Shown: positions 44,610 to 54,184 of the stretch, piece by piece
How the letters are laid out: the number at the start of each line of letters is the position of its first letter
Position numbering within the stretch: the first letter of the stretch is position 1
Source: Sinorhizobium fredii USDA 257
Lineage (GTDB): Bacteria > Pseudomonadota > Alphaproteobacteria > Rhizobiales > Rhizobiaceae
DNA: 64,000 nt
Reading direction: 5' to 3'
Assembly (NCBI RefSeq): GCF_000265205.3
Contig: NC_018000.1
Coordinates: 2,108,001-2,172,000 of the forward strand
Made by a program: the position numbers and the translations under genes
Notes under the pieces: generated by a model
Databases searched by the model: none
The model's input: only the letters and a program-made list of their open reading frames with translations
Told to the model about the DNA's origin: nothing

Positions 44610-44753
44610 AATGTGCAAGATAGGTGTGCCCGGCCGGATGGGCGCACGTCGCGCCTGCTATTGGCCCCGGTTTCAGAGTCGCCTCATCCAGAAGTGTTCC
44701 TGTCTGCGAACGCCGCCATTCAGCGCTTTGGCCACCTAATTCCGCTCTCCACC

Positions 44754-46319
44754 GAGGCTGTGTGAAAACTCCCGCTCATGATAGTCTACCTCCAGTTGAG
44801 CGGGGGATTCGGCATGGCGGGTTTCATCGAGGGTAAGGATCGGCGAGAGCAGCTGTTCTTGCCGGAATGCCTCGATGATTATGTCACCGAAGACAACCCG
44901 GCCCGCGTTGTCGATGTCTTCATCGATGAGCTGGATTTGCGTGCAATGGGCTTTGCCGCCGCGGCGGCGACTGGGCGGCCGGGATATAGCCCGGCAACCA
45001 TGCTGAAGCTCTACCTCTATGGCTACCTCAACCAAGTGCAGTCGAGCCGGCGGCTGGAGCGGGAGGCGGGCCGCAACGTCGAACTGATGTGGCTGATGGG
45101 TAAGCTCGCGCCCGACTTCAAAACGATCGCCGATTTCCGGCGTGACAACGGCGAAGCGATCCGTGCGGTCTGCCGCCAATTCGTGCTTCTGTGCCGCAAG
45201 ATCGGCCTCATCGCGGGTGGCACGGTTGCGGTCGACGGCAGCCGATTCAAGGCGGTGAACACACGCGACAAAAACTTCACGCCTGGCGCGATCCGCCGAC
45301 GTATGGAGCAGGTGGATGCCAGCATTGAGCGGTATCTGGGCATGCTCGACACGGCCGACCGGCAGGAGGATGACGTCGCACAGATGCGGGTCAGCCGGCT
45401 GAAGGAACGGCTGGACTCGCTGCGGCGGCAGATGCGCGAGTTGCAGGCGATGGAGCAAGCGGTCCAAGACGCGCCGGACCGCCAGATCTCACTGACCGAT
45501 TCCGATGCGCGGGCCATGGCAACGAGCGGCAAAGGCACCGGCATGGTCGGCTACAACGTGCAAGCGGCGGTCGACGCCGAGCACCATCTGATCGTCGCGC
45601 ATGAGGTCACCAATGTCGGCCACGACCGGTCCCAACTTGCCAACATGGCTCAGCAGGCCAAGGAAGCGACCGGCGTCGAGGAACTGACAGTCCTGGCCGA
45701 TCGCGGCTACTTTCTCCGGTGAGGAAATCGTTGCCTGCGAGGCAGTTGGAGCGACGCCGATCGTGCCCCGACCGTTAACATCCGGGGCGAAGGCGGACGG
45801 TCGTTTCGACAAGCAGGACTTCATCTATCAGCCAGAGACCGACAGCTATCGCTGCCCGGCAGGCGAACAACTGATCTGGCGCTTCACCGCGGTGGAGAAG
45901 GGTCTGATCCTCAGCCGTTACTGGTCGAGCAACTGCGGCAGCTGCGCCATCAAGGCAAAATGCACGCCGAGCAAACAGCGGCGCATCACCCGCTGGGAGC
46001 ATGAGGCAGTCCTGGAGAAGATGCAGCGCAGGCTGGACGAGATGCCGGACGCGATGCGGATCAGGCGCAGCACCGTCGAGCACGTATTTGGCAGCCTCAA
46101 AGACTGGATGGGAAGAGACCACTTCCGGATGCGAAGGCTACGAAATGTCGGAACGGAAATGAGCCTCCACGTCCTCGCCTACAACATCAAGCGAGCCATC
46201 GCCGTCCTCGGCGCTCCCGCGTTGATGGGGTGCAATGAGAGGGTGAGACCGTCTCGACCTCGCACGCCGCAACCTTGAAGATTCATGTCCCGCCCAAAAA
46301 CGCGTTTTCACACGGCCTC
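44754..46319. mobile_element. IS1182-family insertion sequence
   Basis: Left terminal repeat GAGGCTGTGTGAAAAC (44754-44769) matches right repeat GTTTTCACACGGCCTC (46304-46319) with one mismatch. The flanks both carry CACC (44750-44753 and 46320-46323), a likely 4-bp target duplication. The element is 1566 bp and holds one transposase gene that is frameshifted. It inserted just after the aldehyde dehydrogenase gene, so it did not cut that operon. Confidence 0.88.
44814..46278 (+). pseudogene. IS1182-family transposase, frameshifted
   Basis: The first frame gives a DDE transposase N-terminal domain (MAGFIEGKDRREQLFLPECL), the catalytic aspartate region TVAVDGSRFKAVNT and VLADRGYF before it breaks at 45722. 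A frame one base away continues ACEAVGATPIVPRPLTSG and ends in the zinc-like cysteine segment NCGSCAIKAKC and STVEHVFGSLK. One extra T in the TTT at 45712-45714 explains the shift. Start at 44814 follows a G-rich site. If the shift is real, the element is non-autonomous. Confidence 0.88.
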
Positions 46320-46467
46320 CACCCGTTCCAGACGCCCGCCGGACTGGTCGCCGTGTCTGACCGCCCGGAGAGGATTAGAACTGCGGACCCGCACCCTGGA
46401 ACCACTGGCGCGAGCAATCGGGAGCGGAAACGATCGCCCGCTTATGCGATTGCCGCCTGGACAAGCG

Positions 46468-46947
46468 CTACAGAGGTGGAAGCCGCTTCTTGACTGACGT
46501 CCCCTTAATAACGGCGGTGCTGGTGACCGCATGCTCGGAAAGGGCTTCGAGCACGTCGTCCATCTGCTCGATCGACCGAACGACGAGGCGTGCCAGAAAC
46601 GGATCGTCGCCAGTGATCTTGTCGCACTCGATAAATTCGGGGCGATCCTGAATCAGTTTCTCGACGAGGTGCAACTTGCCGGGAAGCGGTCTGATCCGCA
46701 CCATGGCACGTATCTGGTAGCCGATCGCGCGCGTATCGACGTCGAGCGTGAAGCCGCGAATGATGCCGGCACCCTCAAGCCGGCGCACCCGCTCCGAGAC
46801 GCTCGGCGCCGACATGCCGACGACGCTGGCGAGCTCGCGCATAGACAGCCGCGAATCGGCATCCAGCGCCGTCAGTATTCGCGCATCGGTCTCGTCCAAG
46901 GACGATTTTCCGAATTGAAGGTCATTGCGGCCATTTGCTTTCGACAT
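46468..46947 (-). CDS. Lrp/AsnC-family transcriptional regulator
   Basis: A 159-residue regulator: N-terminal winged helix (LDETDARILTALDADSRLSM, then LASVVGMSAPSVSERVRRLE) and a C-terminal RAM domain (AMVRIRPLPGKLHLVEKLIQ). The start at 46947 is a weak choice because the ribosome binding site is poor; a longer frame exists upstream. Divergent from an EamA transporter at 47033, which it probably regulates, as is common for amino-acid exporters. Confidence 0.9.
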   Translation of the reverse strand: MSKANGRNDLQFGKSSLDETDARILTALDADSRLSMRELASVVGMSAPSVSERVRRLEGAGIIRGFTLDVDTRAIGYQIRAMVRIRPLPGKLHLVEKLIQDRPEFIECDKITGDDPFLARLVVRSIEQMDDVLEALSEHAVTSTAVIKGTSVKKRLPPL

Positions 46948-47032
46948 GACATGAAAACTATCCGATCCGGCCACATCCATCCATGGAAATCGACGATCTT
47001 GCCTCGCATGATTGCTGAAAAAGGAGCAATTC

Positions 47033-47977
47033 ATGCCAATCGGTATCATCGCCGGCCTCACGACCTGTGCATTGTGGGGCCTGACTTTCGTCGCGCCGCG
47101 CGCCGTTGAACCCTTCTCGGCCTGGGATCTGACGATTGCGCGCTATTGCGTTTTCGGGATTGCCTGCCTGCTGCTGATGCTGCATCCGCGCTTTCGCCCA
47201 ACCGGCATCGCGTTGCCCCGCAGCGCAATCGGCCTTCTCCTTGGAGGCGTGGGCTATGTCGGCTATTTCGTCAGCGCAGCTTTTGCGGTTCGGCTCGCCG
47301 GCGCCGCGATCCCGCCGCTGATCATCGGCACCATGCCGGTGTTTCTCGCCGTCATCGCGAACCTGCGCGAACGCTCAGTCTCTTGGCGTGCGCTTGCGCT
47401 TCCGCTCGTCCTGATCGCTGTCGGCGTGGCGATCGTGAACATCGCGGCCATCCGAACGGTCCAGTCGGTGGATACCGGCGCGATCCTGCTCGGCATGCTT
47501 TCGGCCTGCGCCGCCCTTTGCATCTGGATTGTCTATGGCATGGTGAATGCGGCGGTCATGAGTGCGCCCGACGCGCCGGATGGCTTGCGCTGGACCGGGC
47601 TCCAAGGCATCGGCGCTGCACTTGGAAGTCTCGTGCTGTTGCCCCTGAGCTCGTTCGGAGCATCAGACGCCCTTCCGGCTTTCGACACGTTTCGGTTTAT
47701 TGCATGGGCACTCCTCATGGGCCTTGCTGGATCATGGTTCGCGACATGGTGCTGGGTCGTCGCCTCGCGCCGCCTTCCGTTGGCGCTCTCGGCTCAGCTG
47801 ATCGTCGCCGAAACAGTGTTCGGTCTTGCCTACGGCTTCGTTTTGGAAGGGCGGTGGCCCACCGCAGCGGAGGCGATCGGGGCCGTCCTACAGTTCATCG
47901 GTGTGATCTCTGCGATCACCGTGTTCAGCAAGCCAGAATCTGTCGGCGTGCCGCAAGCATCGTCCGTGGAGATTTGA
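47033..47977 (+). CDS. EamA/DMT-family transporter
   Basis: A 314-residue protein with ten predicted hydrophobic segments in two EamA halves (ALWGLTFVAPRA in the first; ALLMGLAGSWFATWCWVVAS in the second). It probably exports an amino acid or metabolite at the inner membrane. Start at 47033 has GGAG 8 bases before. The Lrp/AsnC gene is divergent across 85 bp, giving a classic regulator-exporter pair. Confidence 0.92.
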   Translation: MPIGIIAGLTTCALWGLTFVAPRAVEPFSAWDLTIARYCVFGIACLLLMLHPRFRPTGIALPRSAIGLLLGGVGYVGYFVSAAFAVRLAGAAIPPLIIGTMPVFLAVIANLRERSVSWRALALPLVLIAVGVAIVNIAAIRTVQSVDTGAILLGMLSACAALCIWIVYGMVNAAVMSAPDAPDGLRWTGLQGIGAALGSLVLLPLSSFGASDALPAFDTFRFIAWALLMGLAGSWFATWCWVVASRRLPLALSAQLIVAETVFGLAYGFVLEGRWPTAAEAIGAVLQFIGVISAITVFSKPESVGVPQASSVEI

Positions 47978-48179
47978 ACCTTGGGCGCCTTGAACAGATT
48001 CGAGCCTGCGACCCATCGGTTCGCGCACAGACTGGAGAATCTGATTTCGACAATTTCAACCGTTTTCGGCGGTGAACAGATTGGCCTAAAATGACTGCGT
48101 CTTCCTTCGGCATCAACCTTGAGAAGGCCGACCTCTTGCTCTATATGATGCGTGATGATTGATGCGCGATGAGGCGAAT

Positions 48180-48407
48180 ATGAGAACGACCCTGGCAATC
48201 GACGACGATGTCCTGATCGCCGCAAAGGCGATGGCATCCCAGCAGCACCGGAGCGTCGGCGAGGTCATTTCCGAGCTGGCGAGACGTTCTCTGCGCCGAC
48301 CGAGCAGCAGCGGCGAGCGCAATGGAATTCCTCTCCTGTCATCTCGGCCGGATGCGCCGCCAGTGACGCTCGAAATCGTCAACGCCTTGCGTGACGAACT
48401 GCCGTGA
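48180..48407 (+). CDS. vapB: Antitoxin, VapB-like
   Basis: A 75-residue protein with a ribbon-helix-helix N-terminus (MRTTLAIDDDVLIAAKAMAS) and a C-terminal toxin-binding tail (TLEIVNALRDELP). GAGG precedes the ATG at 48180. Its stop overlaps the toxin start (GTGA). It should neutralise the PIN-domain toxin and repress its own promoter. Confidence 0.88.
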   Translation: MRTTLAIDDDVLIAAKAMASQQHRSVGEVISELARRSLRRPSSSGERNGIPLLSSRPDAPPVTLEIVNALRDELP

Positions 48408-48847
48408 CTTTCCTGCTCGACGTCAATGTGCTGATTGCCTTAATCGATCCGGGCCATGTGGCCCATGATGATGCGCACGAATGGTTCGCGGCGGTAGGTC
48501 AGACCGCGTGGGCCACCTGCCCTATAACCGAAAATGGTGTCATCCGGATCGTCGGCAATCCCAAATATCCCAATTCTCCCGGTTCACCGTCACTCGTGAT
48601 GGAGATCGTCGGCAAATTGCGGTCGCTCCCCGGTCATAGTTTTTGGCCGGACAATGTGAGTCTTGTCGGGTCAAGCGATATCGCTCCCACGAAAATCCTA
48701 ACTTCGGGGCAGGTAACTGACACCTATCTGCTTGCGCTTGCCAAGGCGCGTGGCGGGCAGCTGGCGACATTCGATCGCAAGCTATCAGCAGCGGCGGTCA
48801 CAAGGGGCAATTCTGCCTTGCACCTGATCACTGCAAATAGGTCGTGA
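48404..48847 (+). CDS. vapC: PIN-domain ribonuclease toxin, VapC-like
   Basis: A 147-residue PIN protein with acidic residues Asp6 (LLDVNVLIALID), Glu43 (ITENGVIRI), Asp106 (VTDTYLLALA) and Asp124 (ATFDRKL), the expected magnesium-binding set of the fold. It uses a GTG start overlapping the antitoxin stop, so translation is coupled. It would cleave RNA when the antitoxin decays. Small intact toxin-antitoxin pairs of this type are frequent on rhizobial plasmids and genomic islands. Confidence 0.92.
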   Translation: MTFLLDVNVLIALIDPGHVAHDDAHEWFAAVGQTAWATCPITENGVIRIVGNPKYPNSPGSPSLVMEIVGKLRSLPGHSFWPDNVSLVGSSDIAPTKILTSGQVTDTYLLALAKARGGQLATFDRKLSAAAVTRGNSALHLITANRS

Positions 48848-49468
48848 GACACGCTGTCCGACGATCCGTCGTCTCCGTCAATGAGCTCGCTTGTCACGTG
48901 CCTGGCTGCCCGCCAAAGGCGACGGTGGTGCTTGTGATGCAGGGCGCACGAAGGAGGTAGGTCTCGATTCACAAAGCAATGCAGCATCTCACAAAGGCCG
49001 ACATTGCGCTTGCGTTCGCGACCGTAGCAGAAAGACCTGATTGACGATTTTCAAAACCAAACTAAGAGAACACCGCGACCGGAAAGACGCGTCGGCCCGA
49101 TCGGCAGGGCGTTGCCAGTAAATGGAGCCGGCGGATGACATCCGCCTTTCCTTGGAGGCTTGCGCTTTTTAGCTTTTTTGCTTACCGGTACATCGGCTGA
49201 CCACACAGCTGGTGGACTCGCCGGTGCGGCCGGGGCCGCGTTCGGAAGTCGGCCGTTTGTCCCTTAGGGCCACGGCCGTCCAAAACCTCAATGACACTCC
49301 GTCAAATGAATGCTTCGTCCTCCCCAATACAATACCTCGGCACCCAGCATCGCCGGGGCCGACGGTGACCGCCGCATACAAAATCGTAAGACACTGGCAA
49401 AGCACAGTACAGGCGCCACGCTCATTATCTTCTGCGGTTCGATCCTGAACCGCAACATGGAGTTCAAG
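48848..49468. other. Intergenic stretch without a supported gene
   Basis: About 620 bases between vapC and the PepSY gene. Open frames on both strands lack ribosome binding sites and known motifs. It should contain the promoter of the PepSY gene; no palindrome stands out. The low organisation suggests old decayed sequence. Confidence 0.45.
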
Positions 49469-49846
49469 ATGAGTAACATGAGCCTTTTGAGCGTTGCGTT
49501 CGCCGCCAGTGTCGCAACCGCATCGGTCGCCTGCGGCATCGCGTCCGTGAATCCCGCAGCTGCTGCCGAACACCTGCCTGGCACCGACGATGCCACAGAA
49601 TATGCGAGGCTAAGCAGCAGCAAGCTCCGCCTCGCCGATGCGATCGCGGCGGCGGAGAAAAAATTCGGCGGCAAAGCCGTCGATGCCGCGCTGGACGATG
49701 AGCAACAGATTGCCACATTCGAGGTCGAGCTCATGACTGCAACTGGCTCGAAAGAAGTGTCGGTTGACGGTCAGACGGGCGAGGTGAAGGAGGTCACAGA
49801 CGCCGGAGGCCGCGAGGCGGGTAACGGATCGTCAGACGACGAATAG
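49469..49846 (+). CDS. PepSY-domain secreted protein
   Basis: A 125-residue protein: signal peptide (hydrophobic to about AAAAEHLP), then one PepSY-type domain (LADAIAAAEKKFGGKAVDAA, EVELMTATGSKEVSVDGQTG) and an acidic tail. PepSY domains often inhibit proteases or sense periplasmic conditions. Start at 49469 is preferred because GGAG lies 7 bases before it; ATGs at 49457 and 49478 are also in frame. It opens a cluster that includes a two-component system and membrane proteins. Confidence 0.85.
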   Translation: MSNMSLLSVAFAASVATASVACGIASVNPAAAAEHLPGTDDATEYARLSSSKLRLADAIAAAEKKFGGKAVDAALDDEQQIATFEVELMTATGSKEVSVDGQTGEVKEVTDAGGREAGNGSSDDE

Positions 49847-50083
49847 TCGCTTCTTTGTTTTAGCTGTCCTGGATGCGGCCCTGACGATCTTCGGGGCCGT
49901 ATTGGCTTGCGCATGGGACGGCACCGGCCTGATTATGCGTCAAGCGAGACCGGCGAGAAGAAGCCATAGAGAACGCGCGTAGGCGGGTAGACCAACTCCT
50001 GCCCCTGAGTTTCGGTTCGGGTGAGCTCGGGCGGGTTTGATCCCGACCAGGAGGATGCCCCCCGAGCTTGCTCCAGCCAAAGA

Positions 50084-50719
50084 TCAATACATCCTGAGGA
50101 CGGTTGGAACGTATCCCTGGGCATGAAGGTACGCGGATATTTCGGCCAGCGGGAGGACCATGAAAAAGAAGCATGCGTCGCTGAAGGTCCGCCAGATAGC
50201 ATTGGGCGAAAAACTGGTTTCGCGTGGTTCCCGGTATGAAGACAGCCTGGGCCAAAACAAGGGTGTCCTGCCGGCGTACGACTCATATTCGGCGCCAAAT
50301 CGGGCATGCAAGTAGCGCTCCTCTTGTCGCGCCGTCGCGAAAAATACGAGGTACGTCGTCACACCCAACAAAGTCGCGGCGGTGATCGAGCCGAACAGCA
50401 GACCACTCCCGAAAGATCCCAATGTCGAGAAGAGATAAAGCGGATTCCTGCTGACCGAGTAGGGACCGCTGATGACCAATTCCGTATTTTTGCGGCCACC
50501 GACGTAGAGAGTGCTCCAGAGCCGACCGAAGACGCAAAGGAGCACGAGGGCAAGGCCGAGGAGTTCTGTCACCTCATGCATGGGAGACGCCTCGTTCCAG
50601 GCGGGTCGCGTCAGCAACAGCCCGATCAGTCCGAAGGCACCAAGATAACGAAGAAATCGCAGCCTTTTACTTTGATCCACCGGGGGCTGCGTAACAGAAT
50701 GGATAGCGGGTCTTCTCAC
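50084..50719 (-). CDS. Isoprenylcysteine carboxyl methyltransferase-family (ICMT/PEMT-like) membrane protein
   Basis: A 211-residue membrane protein with about four to five helices and the ICMT-like signature GPYSVSRNPLYLFS, plus ARQEERYLHARFGAEYESYA, which together bind SAM. In bacteria such proteins methylate phospholipids or unknown small substrates. The GTG at 50719 is chosen because GGAG is seven bases upstream; an upstream TTG at 50773 is possible but has no site. Same strand as the following COG4705-type gene but separated by a gap. Confidence 0.85.
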   Translation of the reverse strand: MRRPAIHSVTQPPVDQSKRLRFLRYLGAFGLIGLLLTRPAWNEASPMHEVTELLGLALVLLCVFGRLWSTLYVGGRKNTELVISGPYSVSRNPLYLFSTLGSFGSGLLFGSITAATLLGVTTYLVFFATARQEERYLHARFGAEYESYAGRTPLFWPRLSSYREPRETSFSPNAIWRTFSDACFFFMVLPLAEISAYLHAQGYVPTVLRMY

Positions 50720-50835
50720 GTAGCAACTCCGACCAGATGTTGCGCCACGCGGAGAGTCATTCTCGACCAACAAGGTGGCGAATGGTGAACCGCAAATTCA
50801 GGCCCTCGGCCTGCCCCAAGGGCCCGGACAGAGTG

Positions 50836-51621
50836 TCAGGCCAGACCTTTTTCGGGATCGGCCGCCCTCTCGGGCGCGCGGCTAACAGTCATGTAGACGA
50901 CGATCGCGGCGATGATCAGCAGGAACATGAGGCTGGTATAGATCGTACCGAATCCAAGGCCGCCGTAGTCCGACGGTTGCGCCAAGTAGTCGCCGAGCGA
51001 GGCTCCGAGCGGCCGGGTGAAGATATAGCAAAGCCAAAATGTCAGGACAGCGCCCGTCTTCCCCACGGAGTATGCGACCACGATCATGCCGATCACAACC
51101 GCGAAGACGAACCCGGTCGTGAGATACCCGAAGCCGAAGTTCTCGGAGATCAGATCGCCGAGCGCCGTTCCGAGAGCGAATGTAAAGAGAATGCACAGCC
51201 AGTAGAACACCTCGCGTCGCGCCGTCGTGATTGAATGGATGGACAGCGTTCGTTCGCAGGCTTTCCAAACCATGAACGTCATGATGAGGGCGATGCTGAA
51301 GACAACTGTCGAAACCTCCAGCGGCAAATTGAGGTTGTCAGTCAGGTTGTCGGTGACAAGCGTACCGACAATGCTGATAAGCACCACAGCCACCCAGTAA
51401 AAGAACGGCACATAGCGCTTCTGAGCAAATTGGAGCGCAATCGCTGCGACGAGCAAAGCGCTCATGATCATGGATGTGGCGGTCAGGCCGAGTCCCATGT
51501 TCACTGCAAGGTAGTCGGCGGCCGTTTCACCCATGGTGACGGCCATGAGCTTGATCAGCCAGAAATCGACGGTTACGGGTGGAACACGATTGGGGCGCCC
51601 GAGAGCTCTTGCCTGCGTCAT
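50836..51621 (-). CDS. COG4705-type membrane protein
   Basis: A 261-residue protein with about eight membrane segments. It has repeated motifs GETAADYLAVN, LVTDNLTDNLN, LGDLISENFG and LGDYLAQ, spaced by hydrophobic helices, showing an internal duplication typical of the uncharacterised COG4705 group. GGAG precedes the ATG at 51621. The repeated Asp/Glu/Asn within helices suggests ion or metal binding, but no function is assigned. It is read leftward between the ICMT-like gene and a small secreted protein. Confidence 0.85.
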   Translation of the reverse strand: MTQARALGRPNRVPPVTVDFWLIKLMAVTMGETAADYLAVNMGLGLTATSMIMSALLVAAIALQFAQKRYVPFFYWVAVVLISIVGTLVTDNLTDNLNLPLEVSTVVFSIALIMTFMVWKACERTLSIHSITTARREVFYWLCILFTFALGTALGDLISENFGFGYLTTGFVFAVVIGMIVVAYSVGKTGAVLTFWLCYIFTRPLGASLGDYLAQPSDYGGLGFGTIYTSLMFLLIIAAIVVYMTVSRAPERAADPEKGLA

Positions 51622-51632
51622 CACTGTTCTCC

Positions 51633-51902
51633 TCACAGGCTCGATCCAGCTTTTCCCAAAATCTTCATGGCGTCGGAGAGAAACATGTCCGAACGGGTGT
51701 CATCGTCCGCATTGCAACGCTCCACGGCCTTGGCCTCCAGGTCATTGACCCTCGCCATATCGGCGGCGCCAAGCTTCGCCGCGGCCTTCGAGGCCCTCAT
51801 GTCCTTCAGCATAGTCTCACATGGAACAGGGCCACCGGCATGAGCAGGAATGGCGATGAGCGCTGAGGCGACGGTCAGGATTGCGGCAACTGTTGCTTTC
51901 AT
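51633..51902 (-). CDS. Small secreted protein
   Basis: An 89-residue protein with a signal peptide (MKATVAAILTVASALIAIPA) and a mature part with two cysteines (PVPCETML and VERCNADD), likely a disulphide. The ATG at 51902 has GGAGG five bases upstream. It lies 11 bp before the COG4705-type gene on the same strand, so the two are co-transcribed. Function unknown, periplasmic. Confidence 0.8.
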   Translation of the reverse strand: MKATVAAILTVASALIAIPAHAGGPVPCETMLKDMRASKAAAKLGAADMARVNDLEAKAVERCNADDDTRSDMFLSDAMKILGKAGSSL

Positions 51903-52064
51903 TGGAACCTCCATGGGAGCGGCTCTCAGGCCGTTGTTTGGGACGCCGGCGGCGGCGCTGGCACCACCGGTGCAACAGTTGTAGAGAGGCGGCCATACGA
52001 GCGTCTTGCCGCGAGAATACGGTTTCGTAAGGAACTTCTCGGGAAAAGCGCGGCCAAGCCGTGT

Positions 52065-52080
52065 CTTACGGATTTGTAAG
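52065..52080. promoter_or_regulatory. Inverted repeat upstream of the two-component system
   Basis: CTTAC (52065-52069) and GTAAG (52076-52080) form a dyad with a 6-bp spacer; a related TTCGTAAGGAA lies at 52024-52034. It sits between the divergent small secreted protein/COG4705 unit and the response-regulator gene. OmpR-type regulators often bind such repeats, so autoregulation and control of the divergent unit are plausible. Confidence 0.5.
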
Positions 52081-52150
52081 TATTCGAACAGGTTCAGGAC
52101 ACAATACTGCGCCATTCATGGAGCCGAAGGCTTTGAGAGGCGGACCGGCA

Positions 52151-52828
52151 ATGCGCATCCTCGTCGTTGAGGACGACCAAAAGACATCGGGGTACATTTC
52201 CAGGGGGCTTTCCGAAGCGGGCCATGTTTGCGACCTCATCGAGGACGGTCGTGACGCCCTTTTTCAGGCTAGCCGTGAGCCGTACGACGTGATGATCGTG
52301 GACCGCATGCTTCCGGGTCTGGACGGGCTTTCCCTCGTAAAAGTGGTCCGCGCCGCGAAAGTGAAAACTCCCGTGTTGTTTCTGACAGCGGTCGGTGGCG
52401 TCGACGACCGGGTCGAGGGACTTGAGGCGGGCGGCGACGATTACCTGACAAAGCCATTCGCCTTTTCGGAACTGCTCGCCCGTGTCAACGCTCTTTCCCG
52501 GCGCCCTCCTGCGCAGGACCAGAAAACGGTACTTCGCTTTGCCGATCTCGAGATGGACATCGTCAAGCGTCAGGTTACTCGCCGAGGACAGCTAATCGAC
52601 CTGCAGCCGCGGGAATTCACGTTGCTCGAAGTCCTGATGCGCGCGGAAGGGAGGGTGCTGACGCGAACGATGCTTCTCGAACGCGTGTGGGATTTCCACT
52701 TCGACCCTAAGACCAGCGTCGTCGAAACTCATATCAGCCGGCTAAGAGCCAAGATCGACAAACCATTTGACGCGCCGCTGCTCCACACCGTGCGCAATAC
52801 CGGGTATCGCCTTGATGCACGCCGCTAG
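52151..52828 (+). CDS. OmpR-family response regulator
   Basis: A 225-residue regulator: acidic pocket VVEDDQK, phosphoacceptor Asp in VMIVDRMLPGLDG, switch residues in VLFLTAVGG and YLTKPF, then a winged helix ending TSVVETHISRLRAKI. The start at 52151 fits the conserved N-terminus. It overlaps the kinase gene by 14 bp. It resembles the CusR/CopR subgroup in general shape; the copper link is not established. Confidence 0.92.
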   Translation: MRILVVEDDQKTSGYISRGLSEAGHVCDLIEDGRDALFQASREPYDVMIVDRMLPGLDGLSLVKVVRAAKVKTPVLFLTAVGGVDDRVEGLEAGGDDYLTKPFAFSELLARVNALSRRPPAQDQKTVLRFADLEMDIVKRQVTRRGQLIDLQPREFTLLEVLMRAEGRVLTRTMLLERVWDFHFDPKTSVVETHISRLRAKIDKPFDAPLLHTVRNTGYRLDARR

Positions 52829-54182
52829 ACTGCTGCGAAGCACTCCCTTCCGTTTGGCGCTCACGTTTGGCTTCCTCTTCGTGCTGGCGTTCCTCGTCAC
52901 CGGAGCCATCATTTACGCATTGCTGAAGCGGGAATTGGTCGAGGCGCTCGATACCTCCGTGCGCGAGACCTATTCGGTAATGGCATCAACTTACTCAGGT
53001 GGCGATCCGCAGGACCTCATCGCAGCGATCGAAAGCTTCGCCAAGCTCAAGCGGTCGGAGGGTCAGGTGTATCTGCTGATCGATGAACAGGGCGAGCGAC
53101 TGGCCGGCAATCTTGCATCCGCCTCAAGTGATACTGGCCTGGCGACGGTTAGCGCCTCGGACCTGGGGCTGAAAGGCGTCGAGCGTTTTCGGATAGTCGC
53201 TGGCGATGTGGGCAAGTATCGGCTCGTCGTTGGTCATAGTTTCGCCGAAACCGACGAACTCGAGGAAATCGCTTTGGCGAGTTTCGCATGGGCCTCAGGG
53301 GTGATCGTCGCCTTGGCTTTCGCGGGTGGCGCCTTTCTCGCCAACCGCGCTCAGCATCGACTGGAGGGCATTGCGCGCACAATGAGCGAGGTCTCGAACG
53401 GCAATCTCGCTGTGCGCATCCCCGCTGCGCGGGAACGATGACGACATCGACATCGTCTCCAAACATATGAACGAGGCGCTGGATCGCCTCTCGGGGCTGG
53501 TCGAGGGCATGCGTCAGGTCAGCTCCGATATCGGCATGACCTGAAGACGCCGCTCAATCGGTTGCGAGTGACGATCGAGCAGGCAATGCAACGAGCCGAA
53601 CGAAACGAGGACGTCCAGGATTGCCTCGTCGAGGCCTGCGAGGAGAGCGACCGGATCAACTCGACCTTCCAAGCCTTGCTGCGGATATCGCAGATCGAAG
53701 CGGGCGCGCGGAAGACGCGATTCAAGCCCGTCGACCTGTTCGACGTCATGAAGTCGGTTGCGGAGATCTATCGCAGCGTCGCTGAAGATAGCGAACAGGA
53801 GCTCGAGTTCACATCAGAAGTGAAGCCTCCCTGTTTGATCGAGGGTGACCGCGAGTTGCTTACTCAACTTTTCGTCAATCTGGTCGAAAATGCCATCACC
53901 CATTGCCCACCGAAAACACTGATCAGGATGACGCTGACGCAGGATGATGGAAGCTTGCGGGCCACCGTCGCCGACGACGGCCCTGGGATCCCGGCAGGGG
54001 AGCGCGAGCTCGTGTTCCGGCGCCTGTACCGGCTCGACAAGAGTCGAACGACACCCGGCAGCGGCCTCGGTCTTACTCTCGTGAAGGCAATCGCCGATCT
54101 GCACTCGGCCAGCGTCGTGCTCGAGGGGCGACAGCCAGGTCTGCAAGCGGCTATCCATTTTCCTCCGCAACAACTGAGTTAG
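52815..54182 (+). pseudogene. Sensor histidine kinase, doubly frameshifted
   Basis: From ATG 52815 the first frame gives a transmembrane sensor: helix FLFVLAFLVTGAIIYAL, periplasmic domain, second helix and HAMP, stopping at 53441. After an extra base near 53421-53425 the HAMP-dimerisation segment continues (IDIVSKHMNEALDRL), and a missing base near 53535 gives the H-box GHDLKTPLNRLRVTIEQA. The last frame contains the ATPase: VENAITHCP, DDGPGIP and GSGLGLTLVKA. The two single-base shifts cancel. Gene is otherwise intact, so error or recent inactivation. Confidence 0.87.
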
Positions 54183-54184
54183 AT

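Noticed and set aside
44610..44753. Possible terminator after the aldehyde dehydrogenase gene (GTGCCC/GGGCGCAC)
   Set aside because: The stem needs a bulge and is not followed by a T-run.
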